From Cylindrobasidium torrendii FP15055 ss-10 (taxonomy: Eukaryota > Basidiomycota > Agaricomycetes > Agaricales > Physalacriaceae), in the NCBI GenBank assembly GCA_000934385.1, contig KN880507.1:40859-104858 (forward strand): a DNA stretch of 64,000 bases. The letters run 5' to 3'. This document shows positions 35,354 to 45,583 of this stretch, in pieces. Position numbers and translations under genes: made by a program. The notes beneath the pieces are model-generated. The model worked only from the letters and a program-made list of their open reading frames with translations. It ran no database searches and had not been told where the DNA came from. Numbering within the stretch: position 1 is the stretch's first letter; each line of letters starts with the position of its first letter.

Positions 35354-37667
35354 ATGGCGCCCGTCATCTACACCTCCCCGTACCCGTCTGTACCTCTGTA
35401 CGACCGTTCTCTGTTCACCCATTTGCTGAGTGTCGACCGCAAAGGCTTTGTGGGCCATTGGCCGGGGAACTACCCCGCATTTACGGACGCAAAGAGCGGT
35501 GCGGGGATCACACGTGCCCAGCTTCGTGCGCTTGCTCTGTCGTTGGCATACGGGATCAAGCACCATCCTACGGCGCGCGCGAACCGAGGCGACGTCGCGC
35601 TGGTGTTCTCCCCGAACTCACTGTCGTGGGCGCCTGTGCTTTTCGGATGTAGGTTATTCACTTGTTCTGCACTATGTCGCTGATTGTCGCGTAGGTTTCG
35701 CGGCGGGTGTACGCGCGACACTGGCTAACAGTGACTATAACAGTCGCGAACTGGCATACCAATACAAGGACAGCGGCGCATACCTTATCTTCACCATTGC
35801 AGAGAAGGTTCCCACCGTACGGCAGATGTTTTTGGAGACTGGTGTCCGCGACGGAGAGAAGAGAATCGTTATCATGGATTCCTTAGCGTGGGCAGGTGGA
35901 CCTGGTGCTTCCACCCCGACTGGTCTTGTCGGAATTGACGAGCTGCTTTCCTTGGGAAGCCTTACACACGAAGAGAATTTCGATGGGCAAGGAGATGAGA
36001 CGACGTTGATGTGCTACAGCTCTGTAAGGAAACACACTCTCCTTTCCGCTCATACTAACTCATTGAATTAGGGTACGACGGGCCAGCCCAAGGTGCGCAT
36101 TGCCCCGAATGTGCTCACTCATACTCACTTCTCGGCGTTCTCCATAGGGCGTTGAGGTGGGTTCTTGTATTATTTGGCTCCGGCCTTCGCTGACATTCAT
36201 TCCAGACAACACACAACAACCTGACCGCCGAGGTTGATATCGTGCAAGCAGGTGCCCCGGATGCGCACGGCCGCAACCAGCTTGCCATTCTTCCTCTCTA
36301 TCACATCTATGGCGTCGCTCTACAGCTGCTTCGCTCTTTGCGTGCCGGTTTGCACGTTGTTATCATGGCACGCTTCGACCTCATCGAATATTGTGCGAAC
36401 ATCCAAAAGTACAACATCTACTTGAGCATGGTTGTGCCCCCTGTTCTCGTCGCATTGGCTCGCCATCCAGGTCAGTTCCGAACCCGCGGCGTTGCATATA
36501 TCATCCTCATGACTTTCTAGCGGTGTCGAAGTACGATTTCTCGTCGTTGAGCATAATGATGTCTGGTGCCGCTCCGCTTGGTGCAGACCTCGTCCGCCAG
36601 GTACTTTGTTCATCCCGTTCCGCTACCACATACACTGATACGGCTACAGGTAAAAGCGCGTCTCCATGGCCTAGGATCCAAAGTGTTCATCATGCAAGGG
36701 TACGGCTTGACCGAGACGTCGCCCGTATCGCACTGCTACAACCCTGATCACGGCGAAGGGGATGTTGGGAGCATTGGCCCCCTGCTAGCGAACCTCGAGG
36801 CTAGGCTTGTTGATGAAGACGGCGCTGATGCGAAAGCGGGGAAGCCGGGTGAATTGTGGATTCGCGGTCCGACCGTGATGAAGGTGTGTGTTCTTGTGGC
36901 TTTCAGACTTGGACTTGGAATTGACTTGGAGTCCGACGTAGGGATATCTCAACAAACCCGAGGCGACAGCAGGCTGCATGACTCCGGATGGGTGGTTCCA
37001 GACTGGTGATGTCGCTGTGCGAGATGCAAAGACCGGATACTACACCATCGTGGACAGGAAGAAAGAGCTGATTAAGTACAAGGTATGTCCACGGTTCAGG
37101 TTTGCCATGTCTCTTCGTGCTGACTTGGCCATCCCAGGGCTTCCAAGTCCCGCCAGCCGAGTTAGAGAGTGTGCTGCTCTCGCATCCAGGCGTCGCAGAC
37201 GCAGCCGTCATCGGCATCTACGATGAAAAGGAAGCTACCGAACTTCCCAGGTAAGTCGTATATTCTTCTCTCTACCCTTGTAGCTTTCTCCGGTCGCGCA
37301 TGATGCTTATTGTGCTTGCAGAGCGTATATCGTCCCAGCGAGCGCAGAGAAGGACACGGCAGCGTTTGAGAAGGGTGTTGCGCAGTGGATCCGCACGAAA
37401 GTGGCGAAGCACAAGTACTTGCGCGGGGGCGTGGTGGTTATTGATGCCATACCGAAGAGGTATGTCGTTTGTTTGATCAGTATGCCGTTCCCGCCCGTTC
37501 CTTTGAGGACAGTGTTGCATTCTGCGCTCTTCCACGAGCAAGAATAGTATCTCGATACTGACGACAATTACAGCGCTGCCGGAAAAATCTTGCGTAGACA
37601 ACTCCGCGACCGTGCACAGGAGGAGTTAAAGCTATCGGGTGGTGTTCCCTTGAAGGCGAAACTTTAG
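35354..37667 (+). CDS. 4-Coumarate-CoA-ligase-like acyl-CoA synthetase (peroxisomal)
   Basis: Adenylate-forming enzyme of about 572 aa: it activates a carboxylic acid with ATP and transfers it to CoA. Eleven exons: 35354-35648, 35695-36023, 36072-36092, 36148-36156, 36206-36470, 36521-36600, 36650-36883, 36942-37082, 37138-37250, 37322-37459 and the last from about 37574. The phosphate-binding signature SSGTTGQPKGVE is spread over four exons, two being only 21 and 9 nt. Other motifs: [49 protein letters not shown] and the catalytic lysine in [10 protein letters not shown]. The C terminus AKL is a PTS1 peroxisome signal, as in many plant and fungal 4CL-like ligases. Substrate (phenylpropanoid, fatty acid or other) cannot be told. 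Confidence 0.93.
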
Positions 37668-37821
37668 CGGAAGGAGGAGTTATACACAACCTCTATAAAC
37701 AGATAGCCTGTAGTGTAAACACATTGGATATGTAGACTTTTTGATTGATGCATCGATATGTACTGCCAGCAATGCCTCCTTGTGGTCCGATCACTAGTAT
37801 ATCTTTTCACAACGAGCCATT

Positions 37822-37893
37822 GGCTCTGTAGTGTAGTGGCTATCACCCGGGATTCTGATTCCCGTGACCCAGGTTCGATCCCTGGCAGGGCCT
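37822..37893 (+). tRNA. tRNA-Gln(CTG), second copy
   Basis: Identical to the tRNA at 35095-35166 over the 71-base body, plus strand. Same anticodon CTG. A TTTTT run about 20 nt downstream fits a pol III terminator. Confidence 0.95.
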
Positions 37894-38231
37894 CAATCCA
37901 GTGTGCTGGAGATTTTTGCTACTGTCTGTCCACGACAGTACCACCTGTGAACTCGCACCATGGCATTGATGATTGCCTGCTGAGTGCTCACAAAGATTCA
38001 GTTTTGCATTGACGATGAAATGTAGGCAGCTGACACAGTTTGCGCACTCGATTCCGTTTCCGGACTTAGAGCCTAATTATCCGTGGCGGGCCGTAGACCT
38101 TCAAGAGCAACATTGCTATAGAACGCTTTGACTGTCACAATGGCCGTGCTTCGGAGATGCAAGCATATAAATATGTACAATCTGGAAGTGCTTGGCGCAG
38201 AGCCCTCACTGCGCTTTCTCCACTCTGTATT
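37894..38231. other. Intergenic with promoter
   Basis: No gene. TATAAATA at 38166-38173 precedes the small gene at 38232 by about 60 bases. Confidence 0.45.
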
Positions 38232-38741
38232 ATGGGAACTGCCACACTCACGAGCGCAAGACACCGTGGCGTTCGACGTGACCCTTTGCCATCAGGGTCT
38301 GGATATGCGTCTCTACCCGCGGCGGATTATTCGTCTCCACCATCTGCCTCGCCATCCCCTGTCTGTGAGCCTGTTGCTATAGTCTCAATGGCGATGGTGC
38401 GATCATTTCAGATGGCGCGTACGTTCGTTTCCCCTACCACTTTGCTCGATCAACTCACACCCACTTTCTCGTACGCAGACCCCATTCTCATGCATATCCC
38501 GCCCTCCCCAAAATCCAACGTCATGCCATCCCGCTCCCATTCGCTAAATGGCGGCTCGATGGACAGCGGCGGGTTCTCACGCTCTGCGCACCCTCAATCC
38601 GCCATGGCTACGGATACCGAGAAAGCAAAAAGGAGACGAAAAGCACTTGTTGTCCATGGGAGGGTGTATAGCGATGATTTCATGTCAATGCCCAATACAG
38701 TGAACTCGAGTTCGAGGCATCAGCAGAGTTTTTCTGTATAG
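38232..38741 (+). CDS. Small unknown Ser/Pro-rich protein
   Basis: I do not recognise this protein. The start MGTATLTSARHRG sits 59 bases after a good TATA box, which is the main reason for this start. A 60-bp intron (38419-38478) is likely; since 60 is divisible by three, the frame is open with or without it. Spliced length 149 aa. The C-terminal half contains a PPSPKSN motif, a basic KAKRRRKALV segment (nuclear-signal candidate) and ends in VHGRVYSDDF...SFSV. No membrane segment or known domain. Confidence 0.5.
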   Translation: MGTATLTSARHRGVRRDPLPSGSGYASLPAADYSSPPSASPSPVCEPVAIVSMAMVRSFQMARTFVSPTTLLDQLTPTFSYADPILMHIPPSPKSNVMPSRSHSLNGGSMDSGGFSRSAHPQSAMATDTEKAKRRRKALVVHGRVYSDDFMSMPNTVNSSSRHQQSFSV

Positions 38742-39134
38742 CGTACCAGTCGAACACGATGCCGTTTTCTTGTTATCTTCATATCCGCTTTAATTCTCTC
38801 TTTTGTTTGTGCATGCTACTTGTTAATAGTTACTTTGGGTTTTGGGTGTTGTGGGAGCCCGGAGCGATGTAGCGCCCAGAGATATTATGTAACATCACGA
38901 TTGTTTAAGATTTGAAAAGATTTTCAGATTATGCAAGCACAATGCTTAAGTGGTACGCAAAGAGAAGCGCGGTCATGAAGATAAGGATTTTGAACAAACG
39001 TGAGAGAACACACGTGATCGTTCAACCCCCCTTGACACGCGCCGCGATCATTGCCTCGGGATTTCCAAGTTGACGTCGAACCACCATCCTCACAAGATAA
39101 GCCAGAGATAGGCCATCCATAGACGACAATCACC
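38742..39134. other. Intergenic
   Basis: AT-rich 3' flank and upstream region of the tandem pair. No gene seen. Confidence 0.45.
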
Positions 39135-40096
39135 ATGCCCTCCAAAAAGGTGCACATCCTTTCCAGAATATGCACAGCTCACTAATGTCGCGTCTCGACA
39201 CGTAGAGAACTGCCGACGCGCTTCAAGACGCGAGCCCCGACGTCCGCATTACCTCCACGACAACTGAGAACGGCGTCGATAAGCCACCTCTGGCCAAGAA
39301 AGCGCGACAAACATCTGTGAGTCGCTGCTGCATCTCCTCCCCGGTTAGGCTTGCCTGGTAACCTTCTCATTACAGACAGCGGCAACCAAGCCAAAGGGAA
39401 CGGACAAGGAGAAGGAGACAGTGGACAAAGTGCGTGGCATTGACTGCGCACTACCTATCACTAACTATCTCTGCTAAGCCTGTCGACGGCGAAGCCAACC
39501 GCAGTGAGAACAACTCGTCGGCCGACAAGGACGCGGCGTCTGAGCGTCCAAACGGCAGTTTTGACCTATACATTATGGACCTCCCCTTCCTGAAGAAAGC
39601 ACTTATGCCAGCTGGCGCCTCCGCTCCAAACTATCCCGCGCTCTACAAGGACCTCGTCGCTCGCCAGAGCAAAAAGGACCGGTCAGGCCAAGTCAACTTT
39701 GGAGAGCACAATGGCGCCATGCGTGTCTTTGCGCCTGGTTTTTCGGACCCCATGGAAGAAAGCCCGTATGATCTGACACTTTCTGGCGTCAAGGTGGTCG
39801 GCAAGACGTCCTTCACCAGCAAGGAGCTAGCCAAGTTCTTCCCTGCGCCCCCGAGTACAGATGGGTCGGGCATGATTGTCGCTGACCTCAATGTTGATGG
39901 CGGATGCGGTGTCGCTAGCGCGTCGGGAAAGATTAAGATGATGGTCAATCCTTCGCAGAAGATGTACTTTGGCACGCTGGCCTTGAAGGTGTCGTACAGT
40001 GGGTTGTACAGGCGCAAAGGGCATGGAAGTGGTACCAACGAGACTTTTGCGTTCTGGGCGATCAAGTCGAGGGAGGGCGATGAGAAGAGAATTTGA
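39135..40096 (+). CDS. Unknown, probably nuclear protein, tandem copy 1
   Basis: Exons 39135-39149, 39206-39316, 39376-39429, 39479-40096; 265 aa. Family unknown to me. The first 90 residues are lysine-rich and low in complexity with two basic clusters (MPSKKRTAD and PPLAKKARQ), consistent with nuclear import. The conserved domain starts at SFDLYIMDLPFLKKALMP and runs through SAPNYPALYKDLVARQ, KKDRSGQVNFG, MRVFAPGF, YDLTLSGVKVV, GSGMIVADL and CGVASASGKIKMM to YRRKGHGSGTNETFAFWA near the end. It looks like a compact mixed alpha/beta fold without obvious catalytic residues. Paralogue at 40399-41365 with the same exon plan; the two ATGs are 1.26 kb apart. Confidence 0.75.
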
Positions 40097-40398
40097 CCAG
40101 TCACGGACGCCTTGATTATGTTTATATTACTATACTGACATTTCAACAAATCTTGCTGAGTGTTTAGCTGAATATTACTTTGTGTACGAACCTTGTTATC
40201 TGTACTTGGTGCACTCTTGATGCTTCACTCTCGTCAGAAGATGGAGGATTTGGAATGTGACATGCCAACTGTCTGCGCCGGTGCCGAGCCACGTGATCGT
40301 GACGCGATCGTCGAGCGCAGGGCTTTTAAACTGAAATCGGACCACCATTCCATGTCTTGACCGTCAACTCATCCTACAGGTGTATATTCTTCGACGAA
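40097..40398. other. Intergenic between tandem copies
   Basis: Short spacer holding a TTTTAAA-type AT-rich promoter element before copy 2. Nothing else seen. Confidence 0.4.
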
Positions 40399-41365
40399 AT
40401 GCCTCCTAAGGTACACCATCTTTCTCGCAGCGTGTGTGACGTGCTAATGTCAACTTGATGCTAGAGAACCGCCGACGCGCTCGACAGCGACTCTGAGGCC
40501 CATGTCAAATACAAGGCTACTTCAAAGGGCACTGATAGGCCTCCTCCAACTAAGAAGGCGCGTAAGGCACCTGTGAGTCGCGTCACAAGGGTCAGGCCTA
40601 TGTGCTCAGCAACCTCTTTCAGGCGCCGAAGGCAATGCCGACGCCCAAGGCGAAAGCTAAAGCCAAAGCGAAGGCAAAAGAGGCTCCCTCAGTGCGTCAC
40701 ACGTGTCACAATATTCACCGATTCTTACACTTCTAGAGCCCGTCGTCGTCGACAACGCCAACGAGTCACCGGAGGAAGAGGCGGTTCCGACGCGTCCCAG
40801 CGGCAGTTTCGACATCTATCTCATGGAGCTTCCATTCCTCCAGGAGATCCTCATGCCCCCCAAAGCGTCGGCCCCGGACTACCTCACACTGTACAAGGAC
40901 CTTGTCATCCGCCAAGGCAAGAAGGACCGTTCGGGCCAAGTCAACTTTGGGGACGACAACGGTGTTATGCGCGTCAATGCGCCTGGCTTTGAAGATCCCA
41001 TGGAGGATGATGCATATGACCTGACACTGTCCGACGTGAAAGTCGTTGACGAGGCTTTCTTCACCGAGGACGAGGAGAACACTTTCTTCCCGGAACCTCC
41101 GAAGACGGATGGTTCAGGCATGATTGTCGCCAGCCTAGACATCGAGAGCCATTGCGGAGTTGCTAGTGCATCGGGAGAGGTCAAGATGATGACCACCCCC
41201 TCGGCGAATATGTTCTTTGGTGTCATGAATATGAGGGTGTCGTACAGCGGGATGTATAGTCGCAAAGGACACGGATATGGAACTGACGAAACCTACGCGT
41301 TCTGGGCACTCAAATCAAAGGAGGGTGACGAGATGAGAGGATTCGACGAATTTCATGAGTTTTAG
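40399..41365 (+). CDS. Unknown, probably nuclear protein, tandem copy 2
   Basis: Exons 40399-40410, 40465-40572, 40623-40691, 40739-41365; 271 aa. Paralogue of the preceding gene: same domain (SFDIYLMELPFLQEILMP, KKDRSGQVNFGDDNG, YDLTLSDVKVV, GSGMIVASL, CGVASASGEVKMM, YSRKGHGYGTDETYAFWA) and a similar basic N terminus (PPPTKKARKAP followed by a run of alternating Lys and Ala). The last acceptor is placed at TCTAGAG because it restores the frame and matches copy 1. The middle is more acidic than copy 1 (DEENTFFPEPP, DPMEDDAYD). Function unknown; conservation of both copies suggests both are expressed. Confidence 0.77.
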
Positions 41366-41654
41366 AAATGTTTATGGTTTACGCAGCTTACGGATTTTCC
41401 TACGTTTCTCGAATAGTACTAGGCCTTGGTCATGTCATTGATGGCATGGCCAAGCCTTAAATGGACACTTCCTTCATTTCGCTTTTTGAATAAACTGTAA
41501 GGTGACCAAGTCGATCCATGAACATATTCCACTTTTCTCCCAGTGTCCACAATGCCTTTTTTGCAAAGCTTGAACAATGCCATGCTTAGAGCAAACTGAC
41601 GACTTTTCGATAAGGTCCATAGAGACTGCCATAGTACCAGTAAATACATGCTCG

Positions 41655-42865
41655 TCAAGCATTCCTTAAGTTGGTTGCTGCGTTGATTATGACAGCACTT
41701 GTTCTCGCAATCGCGCTCCCGTTCCTCGCGACCTCTGTCAAGCTTCCGCCCTCCCTGTGATACACCACCATCCCGCCACTCACCGCACCTAGCGCCACAA
41801 GCCACTCGTTGTTATTCCCACCAAACTGCATTCCACGAATGTTCTGCAGCCCAGTGAAGACATGGCCTTGAAGATTCAGAAATTGGTCGAAGACCGCGAT
41901 GCTGTCCCCACGCGGGTCATTCTCCCCGTCTATATGACGGTTTGAAGCAAAGAGGAAAGGAGGTGCGAGTAGCAGTTCTGCTGCGGCGCGTGTTGCGTTT
42001 GCCGGCGTGTCAGACGGGACAATAGTCACATTTCCCAAAAGTTGTGAAGCAGTTGTCGAGGTTGTTACGTTGGGTAGACGCTCCGCCGTAAGTGTGTTTG
42101 TCAACTCATGCAGGGTGTAGAGGATGTCTTCGTATACAACGATATGTCGAGGTCCACTGCCTTTGTCGTGCACGAGAGCGCCGTGAATGGACCAGCTGCT
42201 GCTGTTTGAAGAGTTGTCCTTTCCCAGGCGCCAGATGGTATCTGCGCCGAGATCGGGGACGAGGACTTCGCTGTTGTATTCCAAAGCCATGTGCGGATGA
42301 GAAAGGCCGCCTTCTGGTGCAGTGAAGGTCACAACATTAGAGGTCTGCGTAAGGTCGTAGCCATCGTGAGCCGTAGACGCGACGAGGCCATTTCCGGAGC
42401 CATACTGCAACAAGTCAGCTCGGTCTGGATGATTGTACAGCAAAGATTGATGTTGGGTGGTGGGCACAGGTGTAGTAGGAAGGGCAGTGCTCAAACGTAC
42501 GTACATTTGTGACAACGACATCGCCAGAGGTGAGGGGCGCGCAATGTACTGGACCATTTCCGCCGGAGGATACGGAGTCGACAAGGCTGAGGACGCCGCC
42601 AAGGTTTGCATATGTTGCAAGAGTGCCGTTCTCGTTCTCGTGAGTGGCACTACGTGTTCTTGTGAGCCCGTGAGTCTTGGAAAGCGCAGAAGGATACCGA
42701 CTAAATAACATCCCTTCCGAGAGCGTTCTTAGTCGTAATAAGCCATGAAGGATTCGGCGCTGTCTGTGTCTCGCCTGCGTATGTGAGCGCTGAAGTATTC
42801 GTGTTGAAAAGGTAGGAGACTATGGATGAAGAATAGCCTCCTGCGAGAATCGTAAAGTTGACCAT
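41655..42865 (-). CDS. Lactonase-type seven-bladed beta-propeller protein
   Basis: Exons 42865-42702, 42649-42505, 42404-41655; 352 aa. Resembles the 6-phosphogluconolactonase / carboxy-cis,cis-muconate cyclase family (lactonase, seven-bladed propeller). Visible features: MVNFTILAGGYSSSIVSYLF at the start, NPSWLITTKN, VIYATHENENGTL, GGNGPVHCAP, SHPHMALEYNSEVLVPDLGADTIWRL, GPRHIVV and a final FASNRH...DSIAVFD block, as expected for repeated blades and the metal-site region. Several N-glycosylation sequons occur but no clear signal peptide. Members open or form lactone rings of sugar or aromatic-degradation intermediates; which one applies here is not evident. Confidence 0.82.
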
Positions 42866-43177
42866 GGTGGCAGGAGGAAAGGACCGCGCTTAATTACAAT
42901 GAAACGGACTACGCGGCTGTGAGCGCTTTTCAGGTGACCACTGGCATTTCGCCGCCCAGGCCTCGAGGCCTGTGGCTGTACCTCCGTTGTGCCTTGCCCA
43001 GAAATGGTACAATGCTTGGTGTGTCGATACATATAAGACACACCTAGACTTATGTCAAATATACACATGAAGCAGAGGGATGATCACAATGGAAATCGGG
43101 GTATAAATACGGACTACAAGCAAGGCATATTGGGTACATACATCGGTCTGCAAACCATTGAATAGTAGGGCAGAGCA
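42866..43177. other. Intergenic
   Basis: Between the lactonase start and the 3' end of the DUF6534-like gene. Nothing recognised. Confidence 0.4.
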
Positions 43178-45086
43178 TCACCCCGTGAACGTCTCGACCT
43201 GGCGAGTGACAGAGATGCCCGAGTTTGCCTCATCAAGCTTTGAACCATTGCGCTTCCATAATTCCAACTCGCTCGGCGAAGTATCTGTACGGCCGCGAGA
43301 AGCGGAGAAAAAGCTGAGGCTGAGGGTCTGGTGGGGTTCGTCAGTTGGTATCTGCGTGTTGCAAAGCAGTCATGCGTAGACGGAGTCTTCTCAATTCATG
43401 GAGAAGAGAGTTATGTGTGAAATTCTGACCTTGTTCCTCCTATCGTTCAATTCTATCTCACGTCCAATGTGAGCTCGTGCACGCGTGCGAGAGTTGAGGC
43501 TATGGTCTGGTCAGATTTTGGCAACTACGAATGCAAGATGGACCAGCCTTGACAGAATGGTATTCGCGTACGCTTTCCCAAGAATGAAGCAGGAGGCCGT
43601 AGGTACCATGGTTGAAGGGATGGTCAAGCACGCAATAAATGCGATCAGTGCAACAACGCTGCATTGGAATGAGTGATGGTTCGAGGTTGGGATCTTTCCA
43701 TACCTTGTAAGCAAACCATTGTTTATGGTGAGAACGATCAGCTTGTTCACTACGCTATCCGTGCTGCGTTTCTGTTAGCGTGCAGACGAGCAAGAAGCAT
43801 ATTCTTATACACAATAAGGCCAGACTTCCGCACGTATAGGAAGTAGCAGAGTAACGAGGAGACTAGAATGTCTGTCGCCGCGGTAAGTCCGAAGCAAAGG
43901 GTTGTGAGCCACTGCGCGAGTTCAAGTCGGTGTTTTTACGGGCAAAATCTAGTGCGCACCGAAGAGCTCGCAGGGACATCAGCCAGATTGGGATACTCGA
44001 GTCTGAATGAAGATAAGCGTGTCAGTTCACAAGCGCAAAGGAGGAAGTACCCTTGAATGGATACAACTAAGGGTTCTGTGTAAGCGCCGCAGTGGACAGG
44101 TTTGGGTGCTGTCCCAACATACCAAATGAAAATCCTGACCAGAAATTAGCTTGTAATGTAGCGTGAGGGTAGTGTCTGGCTCACCCAGCTGAGCAAGAGA
44201 CATTCCACCCTATTCAGAATTCAGAATCAGCACTTTGAGCCGATTAGATGCAGCGGCAACGTACGACGATGACGAGGAGGTACAGTTTCTTTGAGCTCAC
44301 TGCAACAGACAGTCAAATACATGAGTGTCTTGAGAGACGGAGAGGCGATGATAGCACTGACTGATGTACACTCTCCACGCGAAGAACCTGTATCAGAAGC
44401 TCAGCGCCTGTGTGGCCGTGTCCGAGGTTCTGGCGACTCACAGCTGTGTTATCGAGCCCAACGATGCCTTTAGTTGCGGAAATTCTGAGTGTAGCTGACA
44501 ATAATTAGTGGCGAAGTACATACGTTGAGAATCACTGGGAACTTGATGGTATGGTCAGTGGACGCGGCGACACAAGCGATTATTGAGTGCGTACTGTGAG
44601 GGTCCTGGCGCATAGAAATGATTAGCGCAACTGTGAATGAGCCCTTCCCGGGGCCAAGGCATGCGCACGAGTAAAGCAAACGCACCATGGAAATCTCGAA
44701 AGCGCCGGCCCTCCTGCTTGCACGACGAGAAAATCATAGACAACATGGGATGAGAACACTTGGGTGAGCGTTTCGAAGAGTCTTTGGATGGATGAGAAGT
44801 CATAAGGGCGCGATATAAAGAGCCGCACACAACTATCGCAATCTTTGAGAAGGGATTTTAAGCAGCGACAGAGCATGAATTGAAGATGACACCACGTACA
44901 AGGGACCGTAACAAAGTGGAATCCCTATCGAAGCGATGATAATATTGATAGGCCTGCAACATTGTTATACCATACAGCCTGGATATAATGAGTGTCAGTG
45001 CAGGCTTCGACGTGCTTGAGTTGGGCATACGGCGTAGCTAGCATGTACCCAATGAGGAGTGCGCCGAGAGTCGAGTGCGCAACCAT
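43178..45086 (-). CDS. DUF6534-like multi-pass membrane protein
   Basis: Basidiomycete-expanded family of about seven-helix membrane proteins of unknown function. Resolved exons: 45086-45049, 44978-44900, a 14-nt exon 44842-44829, and 44781-44686, giving STLGALLIGLYGITMLQAYQ and then IAIVVLFETLTQVFSSHVV. Further fragments with family hallmarks follow: TQLFFAWRVYIM, SSKKLYLLVIVV, VVNKLIVLTINNGLLT, then VVALIAFIACLTIPSTMV...ILGKAYANTILS. The cytoplasmic tail ends SGISVTRQVETFTG with the stop at 43178. The exon linking the second helix to TQLFFAW was not resolved, so the gene may be intact with more micro-exons or slightly damaged. Start chosen because STLGALLIG normally lies just after the initiator. 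Confidence 0.72.
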
Positions 45087-45583
45087 GACCAGGATATGAA
45101 AGCGACGCGCCCAAATTGAATGTTCAAGCCAGCTGATGGTATAAGGAGACAAGCACTACGGATCCTTGCGGACCGTATCTACCCCCAGCTAGTTTCCACG
45201 GAGGTAGTTGCTGATGAAGACTAGTACTGAAGTTGATGCTGAGTTGATGCGAACGCGGAACCTCTTCGAAGTTTGAACTATGCCTAATGGCCAGAGGATA
45301 GTCATCGGGGAAATTGCGCCATGTCACAGGGAGCACCGAGCGGAGTGGCGCTTATTCCCTAATGCGTGAACAACTCAGAAGAGATGGAATGTGGAGATGA
45401 GTGGCGGGAACCGACCGATCGCCGGACCGATCGCGCCTAACCCTAACCTGCGCCTTCTCCGCGCTCCCATTAACTGTCATCTAGCACGACGCGCGTCGAT
45501 TTCCAGACAATATACACGGCGCTAGGGATCTCTTCCTGGACCAAATATACACGATTGCATACCGTGTTATATTTCCTTGAATT
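45087..45583. other. Intergenic, divergent promoter region
   Basis: Between the DUF6534-like gene (minus) and XRN1 (plus). Contains the telomere-like element at 45436-45448. No gene. Confidence 0.45.
45436..45448. promoter_or_regulatory. Telo-box-like element (CCTAACCCTAACC)
   Basis: Two telomere-type units about 135 bp before the XRN1 start codon, in a GC-rich stretch. Possible promoter element; inference only. Confidence 0.4.
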
